64,000 nucleotides of DNA, taken from positions 17,725 to 81,724 of the forward strand of contig NZ_VTOW01000009.1 of the NCBI RefSeq assembly GCF_012184425.1. Reading direction: 5' to 3'. Positions 1 to 8,127 of this stretch are shown here, piece by piece. Both the position numbers and the translations under genes were made by a program. Under the pieces are notes generated by a model, which ran no database searches, was not told the origin of the DNA, and saw only the letters and a list, made by a program, of their open reading frames with translations. This DNA is from Candidatus Manganitrophus noduliformans. GTDB lineage: Bacteria > Nitrospirota > Nitrospiria > SBBL01 > Manganitrophaceae. The first letter of the stretch is position 1; the number at the start of each line of letters is the position of its first letter.

Positions 1-2
1 TT

Positions 3-350
3 GAATATGACTGGCCCGGCAACGTTCGGGAACTGGTCAAAACCGTTCATCGTGCTCTGATAGGAACTCAGTCCCAGTATTTGACGCCCAAGCATATCGA
101 GCTCTCTGGCTCAGGCGCTACGAGATCGCGGGCGGAGTCCGGAGCAGCGAATGAGCCGGAAAAACCCAGCCCGCCCATCGTCGGCAACTATAAGAAAATG
201 GTTCAGGAATATCAGAAAAAACTGTTGCGATTGGCCCTTGATCGGACAAAGGGTAATCAATCGGAAGCGGCCAAGCTCCTCGGGCTTCACAGGACTCATT
301 TCATTCGCCTGATCAATTTTCATGGACTTAATAAAACGGAGGAAATGTGA
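3..350 (+). CDS. Sigma-54-dependent transcriptional activator, C-terminal part (cut by window edge)
   Basis: Open from the first bases, so only the last 115 residues are visible. It begins with the end of an AAA+ domain (WPGNVREL, the conserved motif that closes the ATPase domain of bacterial enhancer-binding proteins). A Fis-type helix-turn-helix follows near the end (GNQSEAAKLLGLHRTHFIRLI), which binds enhancer DNA. The ATPase core that would contact sigma-54 lies outside the window. The family activates RNA polymerase-sigma-54. A sigma-54-like promoter lies 200 bp downstream (558-573), before the next gene. The family call is secure; the regulon is unknown. Confidence 0.88.
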   Translation, partial: EYDWPGNVRELVKTVHRALIGTQSQYLTPKHIELSGSGATRSRAESGAANEPEKPSPPIVGNYKKMVQEYQKKLLRLALDRTKGNQSEAAKLLGLHRTHFIRLINFHGLNKTEEM

Positions 351-401
351 TAAGCGGTGATTGAAATTGTAGCGCATTCGCGACATGCTGTGAGTGAGAG
401 T

Positions 402-416
402 GCTACAATTTGTAGC
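402..416. repeat. Short inverted repeat with nearby direct repeat, possible operator
   Basis: GCTACA-ATT-TGTAGC is a 6-bp inverted repeat in the gap between the activator and the receiver-like gene. The right arm is also part of a direct repeat: TTGTAGCG followed by a GCGAC tail occurs at about 367-384 and again at 410-427. This could be the enhancer or operator of a regulator. The role is inferred only from position. Confidence 0.35.
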
Positions 417-557
417 GAATCAGCGACACCCCCCTACTTTAATGCCCTCCCTTTGGCGGTCTTCCGCAGAGCGGTCTTATCTTCTAAGCATCTATTTTTA
501 AAATAATTTCTCACGAAAACGGCAACTCACCCCGAGGCGAAAAATAAAATCCAAATT

Positions 558-573
558 GGGCACACGATTTGCG
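558..573 (+). promoter_or_regulatory. Putative sigma-54 promoter
   Basis: GGGCAC-ACGAT-TTGCG matches the sigma-54 consensus TGGCAC-N5-TTGCW, with the diagnostic GG-N10-GC spacing. It lies about 27 bp before the ATG at 600 and directly downstream of a sigma-54 activator gene, so the activator may drive the receiver-like genes. Confidence 0.55.
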
Positions 574-599
574 ATAGGTATCGGCGTATTGATTCTTGT

Positions 600-1025
600 A
601 TGGTATCTTTCCGCGGGGTTTTCGGATTGAAAAATGTATTAATCGTCATCCCCGGAGACAGAGAAATTCTGAATCCGCTTCGACGCCTTGTTGAAACGCT
701 GTTGAACGAGATTCGGTTTGTCCCCGCAAAGGTGATCGGCACATCATCTAGAACCCAGGCATTAGGATTCATTCAACGTCACCGAACTGATCTACTTTTG
801 ATCGAGCATACAGCACTACGAATCAACGGATTCCACTTCGTTCAATCGATTCCGAATAGGTCCTCGATAAAGAGAGTTGTATTGGTCGCAAAGGTTCGCC
901 TTACCTTGGATGAAATGGAGCAATTGATTCGGGTAGGAATTCATTCGGCGCTTGAAAGGCCTCTTAATAGAGATGAGCTCAAACAAGTTTTGCGCAAAGT
1001 TCTTTTACGAGCGGAGGCAATCTAA
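600..1025 (+). CDS. Receiver-like protein lacking the phosphorylation aspartate
   Basis: 141 residues with the shape of a single CheY-like receiver. The strand-3 segment DLLLIEH (about residues 64-70) has Glu where the phospho-accepting Asp should be. The N-terminal acidic pair is also replaced (LIVIPGD), although a late KP/RP-like segment (ERPLNRDEL) remains. It is therefore probably a pseudo-receiver that signals by binding rather than by phosphorylation. An in-frame TTG at 627 could be the true start because it sits closer to the first beta strand. It lies just after a sigma-54-like promoter. Family resemblance is moderate and the partner is unknown. Confidence 0.55.
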   Translation: MVSFRGVFGLKNVLIVIPGDREILNPLRRLVETLLNEIRFVPAKVIGTSSRTQALGFIQRHRTDLLLIEHTALRINGFHFVQSIPNRSSIKRVVLVAKVRLTLDEMEQLIRVGIHSALERPLNRDELKQVLRKVLLRAEAI

Positions 1026-1130
1026 TTTCGGAAACCATACACACCGAACAGGGAAAGGCTGCGTAGGGTTTGAGTCGGTTGACAGCCTCTTTTAGGAGGA
1101 AGCCTCATGAACGCTTAACTGGAGGACCGA

Positions 1131-1505
1131 ATGATTGGTATCCTGGTTGTGGATGATGATCGCGCAAAGCGACATGAGATTGAGGATCTTATTAAAATCG
1201 TTCTCGCCAATCGACCGCATCTTCCGGTCGACATACGGTTTGCCGGTTCAGCGGAAGAAGCAATCGGAATACTTACAAGTGAGGACATAGCGCTTTTGAT
1301 TACCGATTATGAGTTACCTGGTCTTAACGGTTTGGAGCTCATCCAGCAGATCAGCGATCGGGTGTCGACGAAGAAAATCCTTCTAAGCGAAACTCCACCC
1401 TCGCTTCAGGTTCGCATTCTTGGTGCGGAAGCTGGACTCGAGGGTATCTTCCGTAAGCCTATAAGACGGAAAGAATTAAAACAGATCCTCCTGAACCTTT
1501 TTTGA
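1131..1505 (+). CDS. Single-domain response regulator (CheY-like)
   Basis: 124 residues, a complete receiver with no output domain. The acidic pocket DDD is at residues 8-10, the predicted phospho-accepting Asp at 59 (LLITDYELPG), the switch Ser at about 86 and the conserved Lys at 109 (FRKPI). GGAGGA lies 6 bp before the ATG. Such stand-alone receivers are phosphorylated by a histidine kinase and act by protein contact. The cognate kinase is not adjacent; the nearest one in the window is at 37-38 kb. The intact catalytic set contrasts with the degenerate receivers on either side. Confidence 0.85.
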   Translation: MIGILVVDDDRAKRHEIEDLIKIVLANRPHLPVDIRFAGSAEEAIGILTSEDIALLITDYELPGLNGLELIQQISDRVSTKKILLSETPPSLQVRILGAEAGLEGIFRKPIRRKELKQILLNLF

Positions 1506-1797
1506 TGGTAGCGAACAGCCATTAAGCTCACCGCTGTGCATAAAGCGAAAATGCTGACGAGAGGTCTTTGTTCAAGAACGCCCGGGCCCGTCGCTTAAAG
1601 TTCGATGCCCACTGTAATCGCGGGACATTTACAGAACCCAGAGTGAACGGCTTCTTCCTAATGTACTGCGCTGAATTAATTGGAGCAGAGAAACCTGCGT
1701 CAAAAACCGGTGTTTGTTTCGGGTTTAGCTTTTGTGTTTAGGGACGGTTCAAAATAATGCTCCTAAATAATATAGGTATTATGAGGAGTAATTCTTT

Positions 1798-3312
1798 ATG
1801 GATTCTGTGAGAACAAAAAGCGACATTATCTTGCTCGTCGAAAAGAATCCTGATCTCCTGGTTCTTTACAAGTCCGTTGCAGACGCTGCGCGGTACGAAA
1901 CCGCTATCACCCAAAATTTTGAGACCGCCTGGAAAATTCTGAAAAAGGAGGAACCGGTGCTCATCTTCCTGGAAATCGGAATCCATGGAGATCCACAAAA
2001 AGGGCTTCTCTTTATTGAGAGAGCACTGCAACTTAAGCCAGATGTCTCTATTGCCATCGTTAGTTACACGACCGATCCCAAAATTATTGATAAAGCTCTC
2101 GGCCGAGGTGTCATCGATTACATCGATAAATCCAAGCGCGATCGGCTATCCAAGCAGATCGAACAAATCGTGATGAAAGTCGATATAGAAGTTCAAAATA
2201 ACCGAAGGGTAGATAAGGATGGCGGCTTTAGAATCAATACCGACCAAATAATTGTTGGAACGTCCCCCCTCATGCGGCAGATCTATAAGCTGATTCCAAG
2301 AGTGGCGGAAACCCGAGCTTCGGTACTCATTTGTGGAGAAAGCGGCACAGGGAAGGAGCTGATCGCCCGCGCGATCCATGCTCAGAAGGGTATTCAGGCG
2401 CCTTTTATTCCAATTGATTGCGGCTGTATGACCAAGTCTCTCTTGGAATCGGAATTATTCGGTGTGCGCGCGAAGTACCCCGGATTTCATAATGCCGATC
2501 GCCTCGTTGGGAAATTCGAAGCGGCAGGCAGGGGAACTCTTCTACTAGATGAAATCGGAAATATGCCGGCCGATATCCAGCCGGCCCTTCTACGGGTACT
2601 CTGGGAAAGGGAATTCCGTCCATTAGGATTTGAAAAGCCAATGCCGCTTCAAGCGCAGGTGATCGCCTCAACAAACATCGAATTGGAGGAATTAATCAGA
2701 AGGGGGCGATTCCGTGAAGATCTTTATTTTCGGCTAAACACACTTAGATTTACTCTCCCACCGCTTCGCAAGCGACGGGAAGACATCCCGTTGCTGATCC
2801 AGCATTTCCTCGAGCAACACGAAAAACAATCGGGTGAGTACTTTGAAATTGTCCCCGAAGCGATTGAGATGCTCACTGCGCACAACTGGCCTGGAAATAT
2901 CAGAGAGCTTGCGCAGACCCTATGGGGTACACTGACTACGTCCCAATCGCACTACTTAGTGCCGCGCCACTTTGCACTCCTAACCCGTAACAATCGAAGT
3001 TTTCCGGTTATGACATCAACGCCGAAGTCTTTCCGGGAGAGCGTTACGGAATTCCAAAAACAGCTCATCGTGAACACGCTGAATGCCTGTAATGGCAACC
3101 GCAACCAAGCAGCGAGGGAACTCGGAATTGCACGCGGCAGTTTGTTCCATTTCATTAGAAAATTTGCGATTCAGGAGATGCCTGGATCAAGGAATGGCCA
3201 TTCTATTGGGACCAACGGCTTGAAGTCTAAAGATTCAGCTGAGAGTGTGTCACCGTCGGTGACGATCTCGGCAGGCCCAGAAAATGGCAGCTTGAAGATT
3301 CATTCTGTTTAG
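1798..3312 (+). CDS. NtrC-family regulator with degenerate receiver and no canonical GAFTGA loop
   Basis: 504 residues: receiver-like domain (about 8-125), AAA+ domain (about 150-385) and a Fis-type helix-turn-helix (about 440-470, NRNQAARELGIARGSLFHFI). Walker A GESGTGK is at 180-186 and Walker B LLLDEIG near 248, so ATP binding should be intact. The receiver has Glu59 in place of the phospho-accepting Asp. The surface loop that normally reads GAFTGA and contacts sigma-54 reads RAKYPGFHNA (about 224-233). It may be phosphorylation-independent and may not use sigma-54 in the usual way; this loop could also mark a distinct subfamily. ATG is preceded by a GAGGAG-type site. Confidence 0.85.
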   Translation: MDSVRTKSDIILLVEKNPDLLVLYKSVADAARYETAITQNFETAWKILKKEEPVLIFLEIGIHGDPQKGLLFIERALQLKPDVSIAIVSYTTDPKIIDKALGRGVIDYIDKSKRDRLSKQIEQIVMKVDIEVQNNRRVDKDGGFRINTDQIIVGTSPLMRQIYKLIPRVAETRASVLICGESGTGKELIARAIHAQKGIQAPFIPIDCGCMTKSLLESELFGVRAKYPGFHNADRLVGKFEAAGRGTLLLDEIGNMPADIQPALLRVLWEREFRPLGFEKPMPLQAQVIASTNIELEELIRRGRFREDLYFRLNTLRFTLPPLRKRREDIPLLIQHFLEQHEKQSGEYFEIVPEAIEMLTAHNWPGNIRELAQTLWGTLTTSQSHYLVPRHFALLTRNNRSFPVMTSTPKSFRESVTEFQKQLIVNTLNACNGNRNQAARELGIARGSLFHFIRKFAIQEMPGSRNGHSIGTNGLKSKDSAESVSPSVTISAGPENGSLKIHSV

Positions 3313-3432
3313 AAAAATATGATGGCATCGTTAAGCGCATCAACATTGCCTCTCGAGATCCATTGATTAAATAGCATGACTCTAAAAAAAGAAATCCGAT
3401 GGACAGTGATCTACTGTTTCAGAGGAACTGAG

Positions 3433-3966
3433 ATGAACTCGCATCGTCCCGTCAATGGTAAAGAGCTTGAGAAGCTGCTGGGAGAGGGGCTCCTGAAGCG
3501 TTCGGCGTCAAATGATCGTTTCGATCCGATTGACGAAAGTGGTGCTGTGAATAATCTCAGGGTGCGGTTTTTCATTGCCCTATACCACTGCATCGAGAAA
3601 GATCTGGAATTGATACGTATTTGCGGGGCTTTCTGTGAGCAATCTCTTCCACTGGAAGAAATTCATTTGAAGACCGGCTTTCCTGTCGAAAAAATAAAGC
3701 ATTTGGCTGAAATCAGCCAGCACCTCTTCCTCTCCGGTGAAGCGCTGGAAGCCGATTACGTGGTCGTGTGGTATCGCTATCTTCGCCATTTACTTACCCC
3801 AAATGGATATACAGCTAAAGATCGAAAACGCGATTTGACACTTCTTTCGAGTACTTTACGATCAAGGAAGAAACTAAAGCGAAGAATTCGAGAGTTGGAA
3901 GAGAAACTCCATCACCTGACATCTGTGATAGCATCCATGGCCCAAAAACAGAATGAATTATCCTAA
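3433..3966 (+). CDS. Unknown protein with basic coiled-coil C-terminus
   Basis: 177 residues from the ATG at 3433, chosen because AGAGGAACTG lies just upstream; an in-frame ATG at 3376 would add 19 residues. I do not recognise the family. The middle part is helical with the aromatic cluster VVVWYRYLRHL. The last 50 residues are rich in Lys, Arg, Glu and Leu (KKLKRRIRELEEKLHHL), as in a short coiled coil. It overlaps the next gene by 14 bp, so the two are probably co-transcribed and translationally coupled. Its position after the regulator suggests a regulatory or accessory role, but nothing in the sequence proves one. Confidence 0.5.
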   Translation: MNSHRPVNGKELEKLLGEGLLKRSASNDRFDPIDESGAVNNLRVRFFIALYHCIEKDLELIRICGAFCEQSLPLEEIHLKTGFPVEKIKHLAEISQHLFLSGEALEADYVVVWYRYLRHLLTPNGYTAKDRKRDLTLLSSTLRSRKKLKRRIRELEEKLHHLTSVIASMAQKQNELS

Positions 3967-4531
3967 ACCTTTATCTGGAAAAGACCGTTATTCTTTCTTG
4001 TGCCTGGCAAAGGCGGCCGGATTTACGGCAAAGCAGGCGGCCCCCTTATGCGGTTCTAGCCTATTGCGGGTATCCAAAATATGGAAGCAGATTAAGGTGA
4101 CAACATACCCTAAAACCGCGTCACGCAATGTTCAACTGTCAGTCGAGAACAAACATTTAGTTGTCACATTGCTTCTTATTGGATGCGATCTCTTTGAAGT
4201 CGCGCGTACAATCGGACGCAGCCCGAGCGATATTCTGTCTTTCGTTGAAAGAAATCCAGAAGTGTGGAGGTGGATTTCGTGTCGCATTTGTGACCAGCTG
4301 TGTATCACGTCGGACCTTCAGGTAAGGCATTGCCAAAAACCGAGCTGTGTGAAAATGGCGCGAGAGATCCGGACACGAGAGATAGAATTCGACAGCCCAA
4401 GCCGACCCAAGATCGGGCGTTCACCGCTCAATTCTCCTCTCAAATTCACACATCAGTTCACCAGTTGCGATAGCGGGAAACAGCGGAAGTCCCGTACTAA
4501 TGCCGAAAAGCACCTCCACGCTAACGCATAA
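3953..4531 (+). CDS. Unknown protein with helix-turn-helix-like N-terminus and Cys cluster
   Basis: 192 residues, overlapping the previous gene by 14 bp. The first 60 residues (AKAAGFTAKQAAPLCG, LRVSKIWKQIK) look like a helix-turn-helix of the kind found in flagellar or recombinase regulators. The centre carries Cys and His residues (CRICDQLC, then RHCQKPSC) spaced as in a small zinc site. The C-terminus is basic and low in order. It resembles a DNA-binding regulator, but I cannot place the family. The start is set by the overlap; no strong separate ribosome site is seen. Confidence 0.45.
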   Translation: MNYPKPLSGKDRYSFLCLAKAAGFTAKQAAPLCGSSLLRVSKIWKQIKVTTYPKTASRNVQLSVENKHLVVTLLLIGCDLFEVARTIGRSPSDILSFVERNPEVWRWISCRICDQLCITSDLQVRHCQKPSCVKMAREIRTREIEFDSPSRPKIGRSPLNSPLKFTHQFTSCDSGKQRKSRTNAEKHLHANA

Positions 4532-4957
4532 CTCCATATTCTTGCCCTCATTACCCCTTCTTATCGACGCTTATATTCTCAGATCCGGTCCCGACAGTTT
4601 CGATCAAAAGATCCAATCACGTGTGATGAGTCATTTCGATAATCGCTCTGTCGCTGCCCCCCCACCTGTCTGACCATTCTAAAAATTTCTTTTTTCGACA
4701 AAAACGAAAATAATTTTTAAATTCGTCGGGCCTATCCTCCGCGGACTCCTCCTGTTACCTCTCCGTACCCTCCTCCCAATCCACCTCCTGACGTCCTCCC
4801 CCGATGTAGCACAACGTATTACAATCACGAATGTTTTACGCGGGACGAGCTACTTACGTTATGATTGTCTGTTCTGTCCTAAGATGTCTCAGTAACGATA
4901 TCTCGATACATCTAAGGTATATCGCGCGCTTTATATCGTAGGCCGATGATTTTTTTC

Positions 4958-4986
4958 TTGACAGCGATAGCCGAGCATGGTATTTC
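4958..4986 (+). promoter_or_regulatory. Sigma-70-type promoter
   Basis: TTGACA (4958-4963), a 17-bp spacer and TATTTC (4981-4986). No ORF with a start signal follows before the terminator at 5070-5110, so the likely product is a short RNA. Confidence 0.5.
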
Positions 4987-4992
4987 TGATTT

Positions 4993-5110
4993 TGTAATCA
5001 ATGTAGTAGGCCCCTCATCGAGGGAGTGTCGGGCATAACAGCCCAAAATATCACCACTATTTCCTTTCTGCCCTTTTAACGACATCTGGATCCGGCGGAA
5101 GGGCTTTTTT
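4993..5110 (+). ncRNA. Candidate small RNA between a promoter and an intrinsic terminator
   Basis: From about 7 bp after the -10 box to the terminator T-run, giving a transcript of about 118 nt. It holds CCTCATCGAGG and a GGGC...GCCC pairing before the terminal hairpin. There is no ORF with a ribosome site inside. The claim rests only on promoter, terminator and lack of coding; no known RNA family was recognised. Confidence 0.35.
5070..5110 (+). terminator. Rho-independent terminator
   Basis: GCCCTT (5070-5075) pairs with AAGGGC (5099-5104), followed by six T (5105-5110). It closes the transcript that starts from the 4958 promoter. Confidence 0.6.
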
Positions 5111-5593
5111 ATGTCCTCGCTCCGCTAACTTTCAATGCACGTCAAATTCCCCGAGATTTTCATCTCTTAGCGTTTTTGCCCCGTATTGTCCTTCCTCAAC
5201 ATCAGTGACCTAATTCACCCTATGGCGGTTCGATGAGTGTTTTCGCTTTATCGCTCGAATAACGTCTTGAAGGTCTCCCTTGCACCGGCCGTATCGATTT
5301 TCACGGGTCAGACGATCTCCTTCGTCATCGACTGGGATCCTCTCCGTCAGGTGCGTTCGCCGATGTCTTCCCTCGGAATCATTAGCGTCTCGTCTCGCAC
5401 GATCTCTGTAAGGATCGCTCGCGTCAGCTTTGAACGCGTGTCGCATCAGAAGCTCTTCGATCGATCGCTTTCTTATGTTCACGATCTCCATCATGGCTGC
5501 ATTATCTTCGGACCGGGATGATCCTGGCGTTACTTGAACGAATCATTTCGACCGTCACAATGACGTTTGGCGCGTGCAGATTGGAGGCTGATT

Positions 5594-5836
5594 ATGAAAC
5601 ACGTTGTCCATCGATACTGGTGTGTCCGGTGCCACCAAGCAAGCAGATTTATTTCGAAGGGTCCGCGTCTGAGGCGGTCGACGTCCGACGCGCCGCCCGC
5701 GGTGATGGATCTCTTTGAGGTTTGCCGGCGATGCAATCCACCATTGCCTCGGTCCAGGCCGATCGGCTCTCCCTCTTACCAACGGGTCAGATTGGGCAGT
5801 AGATTTGGATCGCTCGTTTACGTTTGTCTGAATTAA
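5594..5836 (+). CDS. Small zinc-ribbon protein
   Basis: 80 residues from the ATG at 5594. GGAGG lies 6 bp upstream, which favours this start over the longer in-frame one at 5567. Two Cys-x-x-Cys pairs (YWCVRCHQ near residue 8 and EVCRRCNPP near 42) form a probable four-cysteine zinc ribbon. The tail is basic and could touch nucleic acid. A strong terminator follows 22 bp after the stop. Two other short zinc-ribbon genes lie at 23779 and 27006, also next to unknown short genes, so this may be a recurring cargo type. The exact function is unknown. Confidence 0.65.
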   Translation: MKHVVHRYWCVRCHQASRFISKGPRLRRSTSDAPPAVMDLFEVCRRCNPPLPRSRPIGSPSYQRVRLGSRFGSLVYVCLN

Positions 5837-6447
5837 CCTGAGCCGATGTTCGCATTGGAAGGCCGGATAAATCGGGTCACTCGGTTTATTCGGCCTTTTT
5901 ATTCCAGCTTGTAGCGGTGTGCAGATTGCTTTGGTTAATCTACCCGCTCTTCACCGGCCGGCATTTGAGAATGTGATCTTTACCCGGAACAGATCGGCAC
6001 GATTTCGGTTACGAGGGTGTTTCAGGGGCCGTCGGCATCGCAGGAAGGTCGATCTTTGATCTTCTTTATCGAACAGATGGTTGGGCGCGTTTTGACACCC
6101 TTTCAGCGGCCGGTTTGACATTTTCGCTTTCTACCATGTCGGCGCCGACAGGACAACGGGCCGCCTCTCCTGTATGGATCGCCTGAAACTAAATCGGAAT
6201 GTGAATCAAACCCGAGCGCCAATCGGCAGCGATCCATCTTAACGTGTGATCCGCATTAAAGCGGATCAATCGCAATAACACGGTAGGGGAGTCATCTCTT
6301 ACGACAGTTTCATTGCGGCCTTTCTGTTCCCGGGAGACAGAGCATTCGTGGAAATCTCTCTTCGTTCGTTCACCGTAAAACCCGACGGATTCTCATGGTC
6401 GCTTCGGAAGTGACGTGAGGATTCTACAACCAACAAAGGAGGATCGT
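5837..6447. other. Non-coding region with terminator and 7-bp inverted repeat
   Basis: No ORF with a start signal. After the terminator at 5859-5902 it contains GATCCGC-N6-GCGGATC (6248-6267), a perfect 7-bp inverted repeat, possibly a regulator site. Nothing else is recognised. Confidence 0.5.
5859..5902 (+). terminator. Rho-independent terminator of the zinc-ribbon gene
   Basis: AAGGCCGGATAAATCG pairs with CGGTTTATTCGGCCTT across a 6-base loop with two mismatched or wobble pairs, then runs into T residues. Long stem and correct position after the stop at 5836. Confidence 0.8.
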
Positions 6448-6579
6448 ATGCAGCAGGGTAACGTCCGTGTCGTTTTGGTTCGTCCTCAGACCGGAGAGGA
6501 TCTCGTTCGTTTCGGAAGGCGCGGCGGTGTCAAGGAGGTGCTGAGAGCAAACCGCCTCCGGCAGATGATTTTCAGGTAA
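6448..6579 (+). CDS. 43-residue protein of unknown function
   Basis: ATG at 6448 with AAAGGAGG 5 bp upstream, a very strong start signal. The product is basic (MQQGNVRVVLVRPQTGED, ending LRQMIFR). It belongs to a run of short genes (6448, 6695, 6941, 7413) with near-consensus ribosome sites and short gaps that end at a terminator at 7616, so they may form an operon. No family recognised. The support is the start signal and context. Confidence 0.5.
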   Translation: MQQGNVRVVLVRPQTGEDLVRFGRRGGVKEVLRANRLRQMIFR

Positions 6580-6694
6580 CAAGAAAGAAGGCAGAAAACC
6601 AATCCCACGAGCGATTCACCACGCTCGAGCTTATCCCGTCGAAAGTTTCTACGATTTATCCAAACCGACAACCATCATAAAAAGGAGACGAATC

Positions 6695-6877
6695 ATGGCA
6701 CCCATTTGCGTGGACGAGGCAAAAGAGGCGGAATTATTTCAGGAAGCAATGAAGGCCCGCGTTTATACAGGCCGGCCGGCACTTCGCTTAGTTCGGAGGG
6801 AGGCTGAGGGTCACTTTCCGGAGGCGAAGGACTATATGAGGGAGATCCGACTGGCAAGGCTCTATTTGACCCGATAA
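6695..6877 (+). CDS. 60-residue protein of unknown function
   Basis: AAAAAGGAGACGAATC precedes the ATG, a good ribosome site. The protein is charged and probably helical (DEAKEAELFQEAMKAR, then MREIRLARLYLTR), with one Cys at position 5. It sits 115 bp after the 43-residue gene and 63 bp before the 103-residue gene, on the same strand. No known domain is visible. Confidence 0.55.
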   Translation: MAPICVDEAKEAELFQEAMKARVYTGRPALRLVRREAEGHFPEAKDYMREIRLARLYLTR

Positions 6878-6940
6878 AAGAGGATTACGCCACAGAGAGG
6901 AGAGTGCTTTCAGTAAACCGTCAAATCATAGGAGGAGTCG

Positions 6941-7252
6941 ATGCGAGAGAACACGGAGATCGCGCAGCTGGAGAAAATGGCGACGCTGGGAGAAAAAGCG
7001 GCCGAGGAGTCGTTCTCGTTTTCGGATGCCGTCGCGCTTGCCCAAGTAGGGGCGGCGTTTCGGTACGAGTCGGAAAAGATCACCTTTGTCATCCGACGGC
7101 CGGGATGGGTAGGGCGCCTCTTGGGAAAGAGACTCTGCTTCGAGATTTATAACGATCAGGAGCGGTTGCGCTGTCAGGTGAGCGCTTCGTTCGCGGAGTC
7201 GCGGTGGGAGAAGCTTCGCTTTGAATTCGGCCGGCTTCCATGGAGGCGGTAA
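6941..7252 (+). CDS. 103-residue protein of unknown function
   Basis: ATAGGAGGAGTCG precedes the ATG. The first 30 residues are acidic and helical (TEIAQLEKMATLGEKAAEE). The rest alternates strands and aromatic residues (GAAFRYESEKITFVIRR, RLCFEIYNDQERLRCQVS), as in a small beta-rich domain. No family recognised. It ends 4 bp before a hairpin at 7257-7291. It is probably co-transcribed with its short neighbours. Confidence 0.6.
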   Translation: MRENTEIAQLEKMATLGEKAAEESFSFSDAVALAQVGAAFRYESEKITFVIRRPGWVGRLLGKRLCFEIYNDQERLRCQVSASFAESRWEKLRFEFGRLPWRR

Positions 7253-7256
7253 TAAA

Positions 7257-7291
7257 AAAGGGATCAACCAGTTGGAGCTGATTGACCCCTT
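7257..7291 (+). terminator. Hairpin after the 103-residue gene
   Basis: AAGGGATCAACCAG pairs with CTGATTGACCCCTT around a 6-base loop with two wobble pairs. There is no clean T-run behind it, so it may be an attenuator or mRNA-stability hairpin rather than a full terminator. Confidence 0.5.
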
Positions 7292-7412
7292 CGAGAGGGC
7301 CCCTTTTCAGGAGACGACTCTTTTTACACTCAAAGATAAGTCTACTGTTTAGGGGTCTTCCTGTCAAGAAAAAACGAAATCAACTTCATTCAAAAACAGG
7401 GAGGATACCCAC

Positions 7413-7592
7413 ATGGCTAAAAGCAGCGCGCAGAAAAAAGGCGGAAAGTTTATCGCAACCTGGAACGGCGGCCCGCGGTACTCGAGCCACTACAGCAGCC
7501 CGCTTCGACATCAGAAAGGGCAGATCGAGCAGGACCGGTTCCTGACCTCCTTCGTCGATCCGAAGGATGGCGCTCGCACCTGGAGCTTCTAA
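7413..7592 (+). CDS. 59-residue basic protein of unknown function
   Basis: GGGAGGA lies 8 bp before the ATG. The N-terminus is Lys/Ser-rich (MAKSSAQKKGGKF). The centre contains WNGGPRYSSHYSSP and the C-terminus DGARTWSF. Composition suggests a small nucleic-acid-binding or structural protein, but no family is recognised. A perfect 10-bp terminator stem follows 24 bp after the stop, which supports a real gene at the end of the short-gene operon. Confidence 0.55.
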   Translation: MAKSSAQKKGGKFIATWNGGPRYSSHYSSPLRHQKGQIEQDRFLTSFVDPKDGARTWSF

Positions 7593-7615
7593 CCGAGACC
7601 TGTAAACGATAGGGG

Positions 7616-7652
7616 AGAGACCCGGTTGGAGAATTCAGCCGGGTCTCTCTTT
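7616..7652 (+). terminator. Rho-independent terminator of the short-gene operon
   Basis: AGAGACCCGG (7616-7625) pairs perfectly with CCGGGTCTCT (7639-7648) across a 13-base loop, followed by CTTT. Confidence 0.8.
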
Positions 7653-8065
7653 CCGATGGCCCGGATCGGCTTCCCATAGATAGCGGATCATCTTGCGCTC
7701 CGGATCCCTCGTGAACGCTTGACGGGTGGAGGTCTCCACCCTTCCTCTTCCCTGAAAGCAAATAGGCTGGAAAACCTCCAGGCATAGACACTTTAATCGG
7801 AAATGATCGCTTCTTGGCTCTCGCTGTAATCATTTTTTATATGATAGTCCTACTGGTAAGCTGACGCAGAATGCAATCAATGATTCATCAAAAAGAGAAT
7901 TCTGCATCTTGATCAGGTCAGATCATCAAGATTCAAGACGCGAGCCCACAGTCGGTACGCGAGCCGGAGTGATTCTGCCTCGGGTTTTCTTATTTTGAGA
8001 AATAAAACAAGGCAATCAGGAACTGCTGTTTGATCGACGTGGTTTTTTTAATCCGATATAGGAAG
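7653..8065. other. Non-coding region with a decayed TA promoter copy
   Basis: No gene seen. 7813-7860 resembles the promoter-operator of the AbrB/PIN module at 20732-20781 (shared GCTGTAATC and TACTxGTAAG) but no ORF follows, so it looks like a relic. A 24-bp repeat at 7920-7943 recurs at 13085-13108. Confidence 0.5.
7920..7943 (+). repeat. 24-bp direct repeat, left copy (flanks TA island)
   Basis: Identical over 24 bp, same orientation, to 13085-13108. It begins AGATCATCAAG and ends AAGACGCGA. The two copies bracket four TA modules, a recombinase relic and two transposase relics. It may be an integration or recombination scar. Confidence 0.6.
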
Positions 8066-8114
8066 TTGCGGGATTTTGATGAAATTGATAAAATATGTAC
8101 ATCGAATGTACATA
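8066..8114 (+). promoter_or_regulatory. Promoter and operator of the first vapBC module
   Basis: TTGCGG (8066-8071), 17 bp, TAAAAT (8089-8094). Overlapping the -10 end is the perfect inverted repeat TATGTACAT-CGA-ATGTACATA (8094-8114), the likely site for repression by the antitoxin complex. Confidence 0.65.
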
Positions 8115-8127
8115 AAGGAGGCGTCGC

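Larger units (their letters stand above)
4532..5593. other. Gene-poor region, about 1.06 kb
   Basis: No convincing protein gene on either strand. ORFs of 94 codons exist on both strands at 5210-5521, but they overlap each other, lack good ribosome sites and show no family motif. The region contains a promoter-to-terminator unit at 4958-5110, annotated separately as a possible small RNA. Confidence 0.5.

Noticed and set aside
5210..5521. Overlapping 94-codon ORFs on both strands
   Set aside because: No ribosome site, no motif, and each is the mirror of the other. The minus-strand version is hydrophilic but unsupported.
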